A DNA stretch of 48,000 nt from an uncultured Clostridia bacterium (GCA_947165755.1 CAMVBR010000002.1:1-48000), one strand, 5' to 3'; shown: positions 35,124-44,391, counted from the stretch's first letter. Made by a program: numbers and translations. Notes: a model not told the origin generated them from the sequence alone.

Positions 35124-36305
35124 TTAACCCTCCCTATGCGTTTTTACGATTCTGTAGTTGATGAAGAACTCGCAGCCTATAATGAAAAAGATGATGATAC
35201 CGGTAATGATATCGCCTACGCTTTCATTAAATCCCATATTCATGGCAATATCGCTGGCTCCTTTTCCAAGGAATACGATCAGGAACGAAGTGAGGATCAT
35301 CATCAGCGGATTGAATTTCGCAAGCCAGGCAACGATAATGGCAGTGAAACCGTAGCCCCTGTCCAGACCGGTGGTGATGCTGTGGTCGGTACCGGATACA
35401 AGAAGGAATCCGGATACGCCGCAAAGCAAGCCGGAAAAGACAAGCGTCCGTATTATGACCTTTTTCACGTTGATACCGATATAGTTTGCTGTATTCACGC
35501 TCTCACCAACAACGCTCAGTTCGTAACCGTGTTTGGAATAGCGCAAATATACGAACATAACGACGGTAAGACATAAAACGATCAGAATATTGAAAAAGTA
35601 ATTTTTCGCGGAGGGATGCATGCCCCATGCATCGGGGAAAACCATTGCGGGCATCCAGCCGATTTTTGAATTCTGATTTACAACGCCCATGACCTGAGAT
35701 CCGTTCGGCACCCAAACGTTGATCATGCAGGAAACGAGCTGAATGGCGATGTAGTTCATCATCAGGGTGAACAGGGATTCGTTCGTATTCCAGCGGGCCT
35801 TGAACAGGGCGGGGATCACGGCCCAGATCACGCCGCCCACAACGGCCGCGATCAGCATAAGCACGAGCACAAGCCATTTGTGCGTGGCCCAGAAACCGTT
35901 GTTGAGATAGAACATAACGGCAACGGAGCACAGGCCGCCGAACAGCACCTGCCCCTGCGCGCCGAGGTTCCAGTACTTCATTTTGAAGGCGGGCGTTACG
36001 GCAAGGGCGATCACGAGCAGCATGCACAATTCCTGCAGCATGGCCCAGAATTTACGCCCGGTAAAGATCTGCGCGAAAAAGCCTTTGTCAATGGATTTAT
36101 TATATACGCCGAAGCTTGCTTCGTAAACGAGCTTCATCGCTTCGAGCGGGGATTTCTTGGTAAGGATCAGAAGAACAAGAGAAGATACGCCGAGGGCCGC
36201 GATAATGGCGATCGCACGGATCAGAACCGATTTCCAACCGGCAATGGCAGGCCGCTTGACTATGTGAAAAGGAGGTTCATGGATTTTATTCTGTTTTGCC
36301 ATCAT
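35124..36305 (-). CDS. nupP: Nucleoside ABC transporter permease (NupP/BmpB type)
   Basis: This 393-residue permease has a cytoplasmic N-terminus (1-25) and about 9-10 membrane helices. It carries the coupling motif YGYELSVVGESVNTANYIGINV in its usual place (KHGYELSVVGE, then NYIGINVKK). It pairs with NupQ. Its start overlaps the nupO stop (ATGATG); the second ATG, one codon later, is equally possible with GGGAGG upstream. Confidence 0.92.
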   Translation of the reverse strand: MMAKQNKIHEPPFHIVKRPAIAGWKSVLIRAIAIIAALGVSSLVLLILTKKSPLEAMKLVYEASFGVYNKSIDKGFFAQIFTGRKFWAMLQELCMLLVIALAVTPAFKMKYWNLGAQGQVLFGGLCSVAVMFYLNNGFWATHKWLVLVLMLIAAVVGGVIWAVIPALFKARWNTNESLFTLMMNYIAIQLVSCMINVWVPNGSQVMGVVNQNSKIGWMPAMVFPDAWGMHPSAKNYFFNILIVLCLTVVMFVYLRYSKHGYELSVVGESVNTANYIGINVKKVIIRTLVFSGLLCGVSGFLLVSGTDHSITTGLDRGYGFTAIIVAWLAKFNPLMMILTSFLIVFLGKGASDIAMNMGFNESVGDIITGIIIFFIIGCEFFINYRIVKTHREG

Positions 36306-37831
36306 TCATTCCCTCCCGTATGCTTCGTCATCAGCAGGCCGATCTCGTTCTTCTTTGCGGTGGGGCCGTCGATGATACCGGTCACCCGACCCGCGCAAAG
36401 CACGAGGATACGGTCGCATAGCTCAATGAGCACGTCAAGATCTTCGCCGACGAAGATCACGGCCACGCCATTTTTCTTCTGTTCGTTGAGCAGGTTATAG
36501 ATTGCGTAGGAGGAATTGATATCCAATCCTCTTACGGGGTACGCCGCCATCAGCACCGTGGGAGCGGCGGCGATCTCGCGGCCAACAAGCACCTTTTGCA
36601 CGTTGCCGCCGGAAAGCCTTCTGACCGGCGTCGTGGGACCGGGCGTTACCACCTCAAGATCCTCGATCACCTTATCGGCAAGCGCCTTCGGCGCTTTTCT
36701 TTCGAGGAATACGGAATTGCCCTTTTTATAAGAGCGGAGCATCATGTTATCGATGATATCCATGTTGCCCACAAGGCCCATGCCGAGGCGGTCTTCCGGC
36801 ACGAAGGAAAGCCGTACGCCGAGATCGCGGATCTGGATCGGCGTTTTATTGCGGAGGTCTTCTGCGTTGCCCGTGGAGGGGTTCATATAGACGATCTCAC
36901 CGCCGTCGAGCTTCTGCAGCCCCGCGATAGCCTCCAAAAGCTCCTTCTGTCCGCTGCCGGCGATGCCTGCGATACCGAGGATCTCGCCCGATCTGGCGGT
37001 AAAGCTGATATCGTCGAGCACCTTGACGCCGTCGTGGTTCGTAAAATCGATACCTTTCACCACAAGACGGTCCGTACTGTTTTCGGGCGTGGAGCGCTCG
37101 ATATTCAGGTCGATCTTTTTACCGACCATCATTTCTGTGAGCTGCGCCTCATCTGTTTGGCTTGTTTCCACAGTGCCGATATATTCGCCCTTGCGCAGTA
37201 CAACAACGTTATCGGAAATGGAAAGCACCTCGTGCAGCTTGTGCGTGATAATGATAATGGATTTGCCGTCTTCCTTCATTTTGCGTAAAACGGCAAACAG
37301 CTTTTCGGTTTCGTGGGGTGTGAGCACCGCAGTGGGCTCGTCCAAAATCAGAATATTGGCGCCGCGATACAGCACCTTGATGATCTCTACCGTCTGCTTT
37401 TCGGAAACGGACATCTCGTAGATCTTCTTATCGGGATCGATATCGAAGCCGTATTTTTCAGTGATCTCGCGCACGCGGGCGGAAACCTGCTTTATATCGT
37501 ATTTTCCTTTTTCTTTCAGTCCGAGTACAATGTTTTCCGCGGCGGAGAACAGCTCAACAAGCTTGAAATGCTGGTGGATCATGCCGATGCCGTACTTAAA
37601 GGCATCCTTTGGGGATTTGATGACGACCTCTTTCCCGTTGATGAAGATCTGCCCCTCATCGGGAAAATAAATGCCGGAGATCATATTCATGAGCGTGGTT
37701 TTTCCGCTGCCGTTTTCACCCAGCAGCGCAACGATCTCGCCCGCATCAACGGAAAGGCTGATGTTTTTATTTGCTACGATCTGGCCGAAGGTCTTTGTAA
37801 TGTTTTTTAATTCGATCGCAGGAGCACTCAA
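36302..37831 (-). CDS. nupO: Nucleoside ABC transporter ATP-binding protein (NupO/BmpA-partner type)
   Basis: This 509-residue protein has two fused ABC domains. The first (1-250) has Walker A GENGSGKT (38-45), signature MSVSEKQ and Walker B ILILDEPTAV. The second (about 255-500) has a degenerate P-loop GIAGSGQKE but a good signature RLSGGNVQK. This asymmetry is normal for the RbsA/NupO group. It energises the two permeases. It is separated from the binding-protein gene by 96 bases containing a terminator-like hairpin. Confidence 0.95.
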   Translation of the reverse strand: MSAPAIELKNITKTFGQIVANKNISLSVDAGEIVALLGENGSGKTTLMNMISGIYFPDEGQIFINGKEVVIKSPKDAFKYGIGMIHQHFKLVELFSAAENIVLGLKEKGKYDIKQVSARVREITEKYGFDIDPDKKIYEMSVSEKQTVEIIKVLYRGANILILDEPTAVLTPHETEKLFAVLRKMKEDGKSIIIITHKLHEVLSISDNVVVLRKGEYIGTVETSQTDEAQLTEMMVGKKIDLNIERSTPENSTDRLVVKGIDFTNHDGVKVLDDISFTARSGEILGIAGIAGSGQKELLEAIAGLQKLDGGEIVYMNPSTGNAEDLRNKTPIQIRDLGVRLSFVPEDRLGMGLVGNMDIIDNMMLRSYKKGNSVFLERKAPKALADKVIEDLEVVTPGPTTPVRRLSGGNVQKVLVGREIAAAPTVLMAAYPVRGLDINSSYAIYNLLNEQKKNGVAVIFVGEDLDVLIELCDRILVLCAGRVTGIIDGPTAKKNEIGLLMTKHTGGNE

Positions 37832-37865
37832 GCCTGTTTACCTCCTCAATGTATTTGCGTTTCTG

Positions 37866-37902
37866 AAAAAAACCGCGGGCGGAGCGTATGAGCGCTTCGC
37901 CC
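37866..37902 (-). terminator. Intercistronic attenuator between binding protein and transporter genes
   Basis: On the minus strand GGGCGAAGCG and CGCTCCGCCC (37902-37893, 37886-37877) pair with one mismatch around a 6-base loop, then GCGG and TTTTTTT (37872-37866). Its position right after the binding-protein gene fits a partial terminator that lowers nupOPQ relative to the binding protein. Confidence 0.65.
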
Positions 37903-37927
37903 TTGGTATAAAAGATAGATTTACTTA

Positions 37928-39229
37928 TCAGCCGAGCTCGGTGATGCCGTCGATAAGGATATCAAAGTAAGGAGCGGAACGGAACTGCTCGTCGCTCTCA
38001 GCGAAGTAGGTGATGCCGGTAGCTTCGTCGGTCAGGATCACGTTGGTCTCGGGAACGAAATCGCCTTCGTCAACCACGTCGGCAGTGTACTCGGTCAGGT
38101 TTTCGCCCTTCACGGTGAAGGTGGAGCAATCGAACACCTTGAGAGAACCGTCTTCCAGCTTAGCCTTCACTTCAGCAACCTTCGCGGCGGCGTCTTCGGT
38201 GCAGTTGGCGGAGAGGTCAAGCAGCTCAACGGAACCGGTAGCAATGGTGCCGATCCAGTCGGTAGCGAAGGTCTCGCCGGCGGCTACGGCCTTGATCACC
38301 ATCTCATAGTAAGGAGCCCAGTTGATTCTGGAAGAAACAAGAGCGGTGTTGGGAGCGATGGAAGAGGTATCGATGTTGTAAGCAACGTTCGGAACGTTCG
38401 CGGCTTCACAGGCCTTGGGAGCACCTTCGGAGTCGGCATGCTGAGAAATGAGCACGCAGCCGTCGTTGATCAGGTTCTCGGCAGCGGTCTTTTCAAGATC
38501 GATATCGAACCAGCTGTTGGTGTAAACGACCTTCATGGTAGCGCTGGGGCAGATGTAGCGGGCGCCAAGGAAGAAGGAGGTGTAACCGGATTTCACTTCG
38601 GCATAGGGGAACGCGCCTACGTAGCCGATCACGGCCTGCTCTGCAGTGATGTCGCCGGCTTCGATCATGGCGTTCAGCTTAAGACCGGCAACAACACCGG
38701 CAAGGAATCTGCCTTCGTAAATGGTGGCGAAAGCGTTGTGGAAGTTGGCGATACCGGCGCTCTTGGAGCTGGTGCCGGTAGCATGGCAGAACTGAACCTC
38801 AGGATATTCCTGAGCGGCCTGCTTCATGTAGGATTCGTGGCCGAAGGAATCAGCCATGATCACGTTGCAGCCGAGCTCAACAAGATCGCAGGCGGCTTCG
38901 TAGCAGGCGTTGGATTCGTCAACGTTGGTCTTGATCACAACCTGATCGTCGGAAAGACCGAGGGCGGCCTGCGCCTCTTTGGCGGCCATGATGAAGTTGT
39001 TGTCGTAAGTGGAGTTCTCATCGTGCAGGCAGATCAGACCGAACTTGATGTTGGAAAGATCGGCGGCAGTATTCTCCGCGGTGGTATCCTCGGTACCTTC
39101 GGCGGTGGTGTCGGCAGTATCGGTGCCGGCGGGCTCGGTGGTGGGTTCGGTCTTACCGGCGCAGGCGGCAAACGCAACGACCATGGCGAGCGCAAGGATG
39201 AGAGCAATTACTTTCAGTGCTTTTTTCAC
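37928..39229 (-). CDS. BMP-family substrate-binding lipoprotein (nucleoside/purine)
   Basis: This 433-residue protein has a lipoprotein signal (VVAFAAC, Cys23), then a low-complexity Thr/Glu/Ala linker (about 26-60) and a BMP (Med/PnrA-like) binding domain: KFGLICLHDENSTYDNNF, DSFGHE, GIANFHNAFATIYEGRFLAGVVAG, VIGYVGAFPYAEV. It captures nucleosides or purines outside the membrane for NupOPQ. The start codon is GTG at 39229, chosen because GGAGG sits 8 bases upstream and the charged-hydrophobic signal begins there. GC-rich strongly biased codons suggest high expression. Confidence 0.93.
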   Translation of the reverse strand: MKKALKVIALILALAMVVAFAACAGKTEPTTEPAGTDTADTTAEGTEDTTAENTAADLSNIKFGLICLHDENSTYDNNFIMAAKEAQAALGLSDDQVVIKTNVDESNACYEAACDLVELGCNVIMADSFGHESYMKQAAQEYPEVQFCHATGTSSKSAGIANFHNAFATIYEGRFLAGVVAGLKLNAMIEAGDITAEQAVIGYVGAFPYAEVKSGYTSFFLGARYICPSATMKVVYTNSWFDIDLEKTAAENLINDGCVLISQHADSEGAPKACEAANVPNVAYNIDTSSIAPNTALVSSRINWAPYYEMVIKAVAAGETFATDWIGTIATGSVELLDLSANCTEDAAAKVAEVKAKLEDGSLKVFDCSTFTVKGENLTEYTADVVDEGDFVPETNVILTDEATGITYFAESDEQFRSAPYFDILIDGITELG

Positions 39230-39270
39230 TTTTGTTTCCTCCAAAAATGCTTTTTATATTCCTTCATCAA

Positions 39271-39843
39271 TTATCCCCTGAACGTGACTGAAGAACCCGT
39301 CATGCTCTCGATAATTGCTAAAGACTGTACGTCGATCCCCTGCCTGCGGAGCTTTTCGCCGCCCGGCTGGAATCCTTTTTCAATGGCGATCCCGATGCCC
39401 ATGAGCTCAGCGCCGGCCTGCCCGATGATGTTCATAAGGCATTCGCACGCGGCGCCGTTGGCAAGGAAATCATCGATGATCAATACCTTATCCTCTTTTG
39501 TGAGGTAATCCTTCGATACGGTAACGTCGTAAGTGGTTCCCTTTGTGTAGGAGAAGCATTCACAGGTATAAACGTTATCGCCTACGTTCTTGTGTTTGCC
39601 TTTTTTTGCGAATACCACTGGCACGTTGAAACGCTGCGCCGCCGCAAAGGCCAGCGCAATCCCGGAGGACTCCACGGTAAGGATCTTTGTGATATTATAT
39701 AATGAAAAGTGTTCGTAGAACGCATTCCCGAGCTCTGTGACCAATGCGACGTCGATTTGATGATTCAGGAAATTATCTACCTTCAGAACTTCGCCGGGCA
39801 GCACCTTTCCACAGGCAAGGATCTTATCTTCCAACAGTTTCAT
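39271..39843 (-). CDS. xpt: Xanthine phosphoribosyltransferase
   Basis: This 190-residue protein is Xpt, which converts xanthine (and guanine) with PRPP to the nucleotide. The PRPP-binding motif VLIIDDFLANGAACE, the start MKLLEDKIL, and KGKHKNVGD are typical. The ATG at 39843 follows GGAGGAA; residues upstream in the same frame are not family-like. It is the first gene of the xpt-bmp-nupOPQ operon, linking purine uptake to salvage. The leader is too short to hold a purine riboswitch. Confidence 0.96.
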   Translation of the reverse strand: MKLLEDKILACGKVLPGEVLKVDNFLNHQIDVALVTELGNAFYEHFSLYNITKILTVESSGIALAFAAAQRFNVPVVFAKKGKHKNVGDNVYTCECFSYTKGTTYDVTVSKDYLTKEDKVLIIDDFLANGAACECLMNIIGQAGAELMGIGIAIEKGFQPGGEKLRRQGIDVQSLAIIESMTGSSVTFRG

Positions 39844-39875
39844 TGTGTTCCTCCGGCACCGTAATGACAAAAAGA

Positions 39876-39904
39876 AGTATAAACGAAAAGAGGGATGAAT
39901 GCAA
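39876..39904 (-). promoter_or_regulatory. Promoter of the xpt-nup operon
   Basis: On the minus strand TTGCAT (39904-39899), 17 bp and TATACT (39881-39876). The start near 39869 leaves a leader of about 26 bases. Confidence 0.75.
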
Positions 39905-40287
39905 GCAATTTTCGACAGATTCTTTAAAATCTATGTTTTGCCTATTTATTTGTACAATACACCGGAATACTGTTTTAAATTCTTTTACAAAATGAAACGA
40001 ATAATGCTCGTAGTGCTGTATTGGTATTATCTTTACACTTATTATATTAGCAATACAATGGCTTAATTTATCTGATATTATCAACGTCTTTTACCATTTT
40101 ATATATAATTTATTTTTTCGTCTTTCTGTATTGTTATTTACTTTACATATATCATTGTGCAATTTGTACAAATGCTGTAATTTTCGATTTTTCGCATCGG
40201 AAATTGCTTAAATTAATATTTAAAATGAAAATCATATTTTACAAATTTTTTTTATAAAGATTGTAAAAAACCACAAGGTAAAATCAG
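39905..40287. other. AT-rich intergenic region without a gene
   Basis: No coding sequence or RNA gene was recognised. It holds a 12-bp perfect palindrome ATTTGTACAAAT (40162-40173) and a near copy (39948-39958). A 9-bp hairpin ATTTTCGAT/ATCGGAAAT lies at 40180-40204 (one wobble, no T-run). TTTTACAA occurs at 39983-39990 and 40237-40244, and its complement at 40261-40268. These may be regulatory sites for the flanking xpt and dockerin genes, but the strong AT bias makes chance repeats likely. Confidence 0.6.
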
Positions 40288-40316
40288 TTTACAATTTGTT
40301 GATATTGTGATAAAAT
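40288..40316 (+). promoter_or_regulatory. Promoter of the dockerin protein gene
   Basis: TTTACA (40288-40293), 17 bp and TAAAAT (40311-40316). Confidence 0.6.
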
Positions 40317-40371
40317 AACCATGTTAGTTTCTCCGTATCAGGAAAACAAGCAATTCAAAACGAAAGGAAAC

Positions 40372-43032
40372 ATGAAAATGAAAAAATCCACCAAGTTTAT
40401 CAGCTTGCTGCTGGCAGTCATCATGGTATTTTCCGTGATCCCAATGACGGCGTTTGCGTCTCCGATAAAGAACTCAAGCACCGTTAATGATTTGATCAAG
40501 AATGATAGCCTTGCAAACATTGTAGAGTATTTGTTGACGAAGATCAATGATCGCAAAACAGCTATCACCGGCACTGTGCTCCGTCTTGTTTTTTCTTTCT
40601 TAACGGATAACGAAGATCTCCAGAAAGAAATCGGCGGGAAAGACGTTTTTGCATTAAAAGACGCCGAAGCTGCGAAAGCACTTCTTGACTGGCTCGACCA
40701 CACCATTCTCCCTGCCCTTCAGGCAAAGCTTGATTCGAACGATACAGTTAAAGATATTCTCGACACATTGAATAATGTTACGCCGATAACCGTTAAAGTC
40801 AACAGCGTTGACAATCTTTTTAAAACTTTGACAGATGACGTTCCGATCCTCGGAACCATTAAAACCCTTTCGCTTGGCGCAGTTAGTGTCGGTGATTTAA
40901 ATTCCCTTAATGTCAACGCTTTGAATACAAAAAGAGCAAACGGCGACTTAAATGTCGTTTATGCATTCCTTCAGTTCATTGCGGATAATACTTCTTTGAT
41001 AAAGAAAGCTCTGACCGGCAATCTTGATCTTGGTATTCTGAACAACAGGATCGACGCTCTTGACAATATTCTCAACCTTATTACTGAGCTGCCCTCCTTT
41101 ATCAAGAGCGCGTTGTATAAGCTTATTGATAAAGACGCTGAAATGGGCAAATTTGAAGAAGGCAAAATGGGCGGTGATTGGGCAAATTCCGCATATAAGG
41201 GATTTTCTGCCGACCAACTGCTTGCCGCTGCGCTCATCAAATTGATCAATCAGAATGATGATCCTGTTTCCGACAAAGAAGCAAACGAAGTGCTCAATCT
41301 GAGCTTTTACGGTTTGCTTACCGAGTACGGCCCCGTGCTATATGAGAAATTTGCAGTGACCGCGCTGAACGATCACCTTCAGGGATGGCTCGATATGGTT
41401 CCCGGCGACGCCAGAAAAGAATTTGTTGCCACAGCTCCCACGCTTGACGCCGACACCTTCAAAGACATTTTTGCCGGCGCGGGCGACAGCGGCTTCCTCG
41501 GCCAGCTCAACAATATCGTAGTTAAAATCGCAAAGCTCGTTCTTGCCGACAAGACCTTCAAAGCGCTCGCGCTTGAAAATGACGCCGGCGACAACAGCAA
41601 GCTCAACGCCAACCTGACCAAGATCGCCCGCTACGCGCTGCCGATCCTGATCTCCCTTGAAGGCGAAATCGGCTATACGTTCCCCGAAGCAATTAAGAAG
41701 GCCGATCCCGCAAAGCTTTCCCTTGCGGATATGGCCGTCTACATTCTGAAGCCCTTCTTCACCACTTGGTTCAAAGACAGCGCCAACTTCGATCAGAAGG
41801 TTGTGGACGCCGCAGATTCTCTTCCCGCATTGGCTCTTCTTGCAGTGAATTACACCGCCACCAATGACGAATGGCTGCATCTTGATTACACCTTTGATAA
41901 GGTTGCGGCAAAGGACGTTAAGGGTATTTCCGAGAACGACGCCACCAACAAGGTGCTCGCTACCGCTGCCGGCATCGCCATCGGCGCGCTGAAGCACAAC
42001 GCCGATTCCATTCACTTTACCGCCAAGGTTGACGGCAAGACCTGGGATAACGCCCTGATCGAAGTAGAAAACTGGGGCCTTGACTTTGTAACCGGTCTTC
42101 CCGCCGTTGCCGGAGTACACGAGCTGAGAAACGCGAACAGCTACGGTCCGTTCTATAAAGTAAATGTTCTGCTCAACGAACTGATCAACTTTGCTTTCCT
42201 GAACAACGTAGACAGCAAGACCTTCAAGCTGGATCTTGAGAAGCTGCTCAAGGAAGGCGTTCTGAAGAACCTCTATGAGTTCGATATCGCCGGCGTGATC
42301 GGCATTTTCCAGAAGAACACCAAGGATGGCAACGTTCTGAACGGCAAGATCGTCACTTCCGTGATCGGCATCGTTGACCGCATCCTCACTGCGCTGTTTG
42401 AGCACAACTGCGGCACTTCTGCCGGCACTGCGGCTGAAACCGTTGACGATCCCGTCGACCCCTGCACAAAGGGCATTAAATACGATTACACCTATTGCAA
42501 GGTTTGCGGCGCTTACAACGGCAAATACAATAAGCTGACCTTCGGCAGAACCGAAACCGCCCAATCCTGGAACCACCACAAAACAGTAGACCGTAAAACC
42601 GAGAAAACCGTAAAAGCCACGGAAAAGACCTGCACGAAGCAGATCATCACGGAAAAGGTCTGCACCGTGTGCAACAAGGTTATCTCCACCAAAACGGAAA
42701 CGCCTGTACACAAGATGGTAAAACAGTCTGAATACGTTTACAAATGCTCCGTTTGCGGATATATCGTAGACAAAACGCCCACGAAACCCGACGACCCCGT
42801 AGAACCCGAAGTACCTACCTACAAGCTCGGCGACGTTGACAACAGCGGCAAGGTTGACACCTCCGACGCACGCTTGGCGCTGCGCAGATCGATCAATCTT
42901 GAAAAATACGCAGTAGGCAGTCCCGAATATATTGCCTGCGACGTAGACAAGAACGGTAAGGTAGAAACAAAGGATGCGCGCTTTATTCTGCGCCACGCCA
43001 TCAACCTGAAGGATCCCGAGATCGTCTGGTGA
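40372..43032 (+). CDS. Large secreted protein with C-terminal type I dockerin
   Basis: This 886-residue protein has a signal peptide (1-30, ending MTAFAS), a long mostly helical region (about 31-690) I do not recognise, a Cys-rich segment with three CxxC pairs (CKVC, CTVC, CSVC; about 695-800), a Pro-rich linker and a dockerin (818-886). Both Ca-binding loops are visible (GDVDNSGKVDTSDA and CDVDKNGKVETKDA). Dockerins bind cohesins on scaffoldins or cell walls; no cohesin or carbohydrate-active domain is in this protein. The start is the ATG at 40372 after AAAGGAA; the ATG two codons later is also possible. Third-position GC rises sharply near 41.35 kb. Function unknown. Confidence 0.85.
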   Translation: MKMKKSTKFISLLLAVIMVFSVIPMTAFASPIKNSSTVNDLIKNDSLANIVEYLLTKINDRKTAITGTVLRLVFSFLTDNEDLQKEIGGKDVFALKDAEAAKALLDWLDHTILPALQAKLDSNDTVKDILDTLNNVTPITVKVNSVDNLFKTLTDDVPILGTIKTLSLGAVSVGDLNSLNVNALNTKRANGDLNVVYAFLQFIADNTSLIKKALTGNLDLGILNNRIDALDNILNLITELPSFIKSALYKLIDKDAEMGKFEEGKMGGDWANSAYKGFSADQLLAAALIKLINQNDDPVSDKEANEVLNLSFYGLLTEYGPVLYEKFAVTALNDHLQGWLDMVPGDARKEFVATAPTLDADTFKDIFAGAGDSGFLGQLNNIVVKIAKLVLADKTFKALALENDAGDNSKLNANLTKIARYALPILISLEGEIGYTFPEAIKKADPAKLSLADMAVYILKPFFTTWFKDSANFDQKVVDAADSLPALALLAVNYTATNDEWLHLDYTFDKVAAKDVKGISENDATNKVLATAAGIAIGALKHNADSIHFTAKVDGKTWDNALIEVENWGLDFVTGLPAVAGVHELRNANSYGPFYKVNVLLNELINFAFLNNVDSKTFKLDLEKLLKEGVLKNLYEFDIAGVIGIFQKNTKDGNVLNGKIVTSVIGIVDRILTALFEHNCGTSAGTAAETVDDPVDPCTKGIKYDYTYCKVCGAYNGKYNKLTFGRTETAQSWNHHKTVDRKTEKTVKATEKTCTKQIITEKVCTVCNKVISTKTETPVHKMVKQSEYVYKCSVCGYIVDKTPTKPDDPVEPEVPTYKLGDVDNSGKVDTSDARLALRRSINLEKYAVGSPEYIACDVDKNGKVETKDARFILRHAINLKDPEIVW

Positions 43033-43066
43033 TCACAGATCCTTTCACCGAATCACAGTAATTGAG

Positions 43067-43101
43067 CACGCCGAAGCGGGAAACCGCTTCGGCGTGTTTT
43101 T
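43067..43101 (+). terminator. Strong intrinsic terminator of the dockerin gene
   Basis: A perfect 13-bp stem (43067-43079 with 43084-43096; arm begins CACGCCGAAG) is capped by a GAAA tetraloop and followed by TTTTT. Confidence 0.95.
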
Positions 43102-43114
43102 CTGTTTATTGATC

Positions 43115-43133
43115 AAAAAGACGATTCCGTCTT
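43115..43133 (-). terminator. Terminator of the M29 aminopeptidase gene
   Basis: On the minus strand the stem AAGACG/CGTCTT with a GAAT loop is followed by TTT. It is short but correctly placed after the stop. Confidence 0.5.
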
Positions 43134-43146
43134 CAAAAGGCAATGG

Positions 43147-44373
43147 TCAAAAGGCCCATTCGCCGTTTTCAAATATCTGCACGGCTTTCCCGTTTTTATA
43201 GCCGGTAATGGAAAGATCCGGCGCGCCGATCATGAAATCCACGTGGATCATACTTTCGTTAACGCCTTTCGCCTTGCATTCCTCATTGGTTAGCGTTTCA
43301 AAACCGTCCACACATTCGTTGAATCCCGCGCCGAGCGCCACGTGGCAGCTGGCGTTTTCATCGAACAGCGTTTCATAATACAGGATCCCCGAATTATTGA
43401 TAGGGCTGTTGCAGGGGATCAGCGCAAGCTCTCCCAGCATGGCGGCGCCCTCGTCCATCGTGATCATTTTCGTAAGAAGCGATTCACCTTTTTCCGCCTT
43501 CCATGAAACGGCTTTGCCGTCCTTGAAGGTGATCGAGAAGTTTTCAATAAGCTGCCCTTCATAAGACAGCGGCTTTGTGGATACAAGCGTGCCCTCTACC
43601 CTGCCCTTCGCGGGGGACGTAAAGATCTCTTCCGTTGGCAGATTCGGATTGTAATATACGCCGGAAAGCGTGTATTCCCCGCCGCCGCACCAGCGGCCTT
43701 CCGGCATCAGCCACGCGGTGAAATCGGTACCGTTCGCGCTCTTATATTCCAACCGCTCGAATTTCTGCGCGTTCAGCCAGGCGCAGCGCGCCTTGAAATT
43801 ATCGTTATGAGCAGCCCATTCCGCCTCGGGATCGTTGGTTTCGCTCACGCGAACGCTTTTCAGGATCGCATCCCACAGCTTTTCATAAGCCTGCCTTTTT
43901 GAAAGCTCGGGAAATACCTTTTTCGCCCATGCAAAGGACGGGATCGCGGCGATCGTCCACTGATGCTTGTTATCTATCGCGTCCCGATAAGGCTTGATGA
44001 TAGGATATCTCGCAATACGGGTTTTCTGCATTTTGGTCTGGTTCACCCCTTTGAGGCCGTCCGGATCGTCGCTGATCACAAAAATGCGGCACGGCAGCTC
44101 CTCGGTCATCAGCTGCAGGCGGTCCTCTTCCCATTTTTGTACGGTGGAAAGGGATTTCAGCGTTCTATAACGGTAATCCAGCTTGGTAATGGGCTGCCAG
44201 CTCCAATCGATATCCACACGGGATGCGCCCGCTTTATAGCATTCATCCACAAGTATGGTGGCAAATTCATACTGGTCGGCATTGATGAACAGCCGAACGG
44301 TTTGCCCTTTCTGAATATTTGCGCCTACACGCGCGATGAGCTTTGCGTATTTTCTTTGTATTGTTTTTTTCAT
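43147..44373 (-). CDS. M29-family (thermophilic-type) aminopeptidase
   Basis: This 408-residue metallopeptidase of family M29 removes N-terminal residues from peptides in the cytoplasm. The metal-binding and active-site texts are recognisable: NLPTEEIFTSP, MDEGAAMLGELALIP, ENASCHVALGAGF and MIHVDFMIGAPDLSITG. Length fits the family. The start is the ATG at 44373, 6 bases after GAGGTG; a GTG three codons earlier is part of that ribosome site. Confidence 0.95.
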   Translation of the reverse strand: MKKTIQRKYAKLIARVGANIQKGQTVRLFINADQYEFATILVDECYKAGASRVDIDWSWQPITKLDYRYRTLKSLSTVQKWEEDRLQLMTEELPCRIFVISDDPDGLKGVNQTKMQKTRIARYPIIKPYRDAIDNKHQWTIAAIPSFAWAKKVFPELSKRQAYEKLWDAILKSVRVSETNDPEAEWAAHNDNFKARCAWLNAQKFERLEYKSANGTDFTAWLMPEGRWCGGGEYTLSGVYYNPNLPTEEIFTSPAKGRVEGTLVSTKPLSYEGQLIENFSITFKDGKAVSWKAEKGESLLTKMITMDEGAAMLGELALIPCNSPINNSGILYYETLFDENASCHVALGAGFNECVDGFETLTNEECKAKGVNESMIHVDFMIGAPDLSITGYKNGKAVQIFENGEWAF

Positions 44374-44391
44374 TTCATTCACCTCTGAGAA

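Noticed and set aside
38438-39508. A Gly/Val-rich 356-codon plus-strand frame opposite the BMP lipoprotein gene
   Set aside because: Low-complexity composition is the mirror of the biased codons of the true gene, and there is no ribosome site.
39844-39905. Purine riboswitch upstream of xpt
   Set aside because: The promoter leaves a leader of only about 26 bases, and the conserved purine aptamer core is not seen further upstream.
40180-40204. Hairpin in the xpt-dockerin intergenic region as a terminator or small RNA
   Set aside because: It is AT-rich, lacks a following T-run and has no promoter in a sensible position.
41338-42996. A long open frame of 552 codons on the minus strand opposite the dockerin gene
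   Set aside because: It mirrors the GC-biased codons of the real gene. The plus strand has a signal peptide, dockerin and good ribosome site; the minus frame has no recognisable domain.
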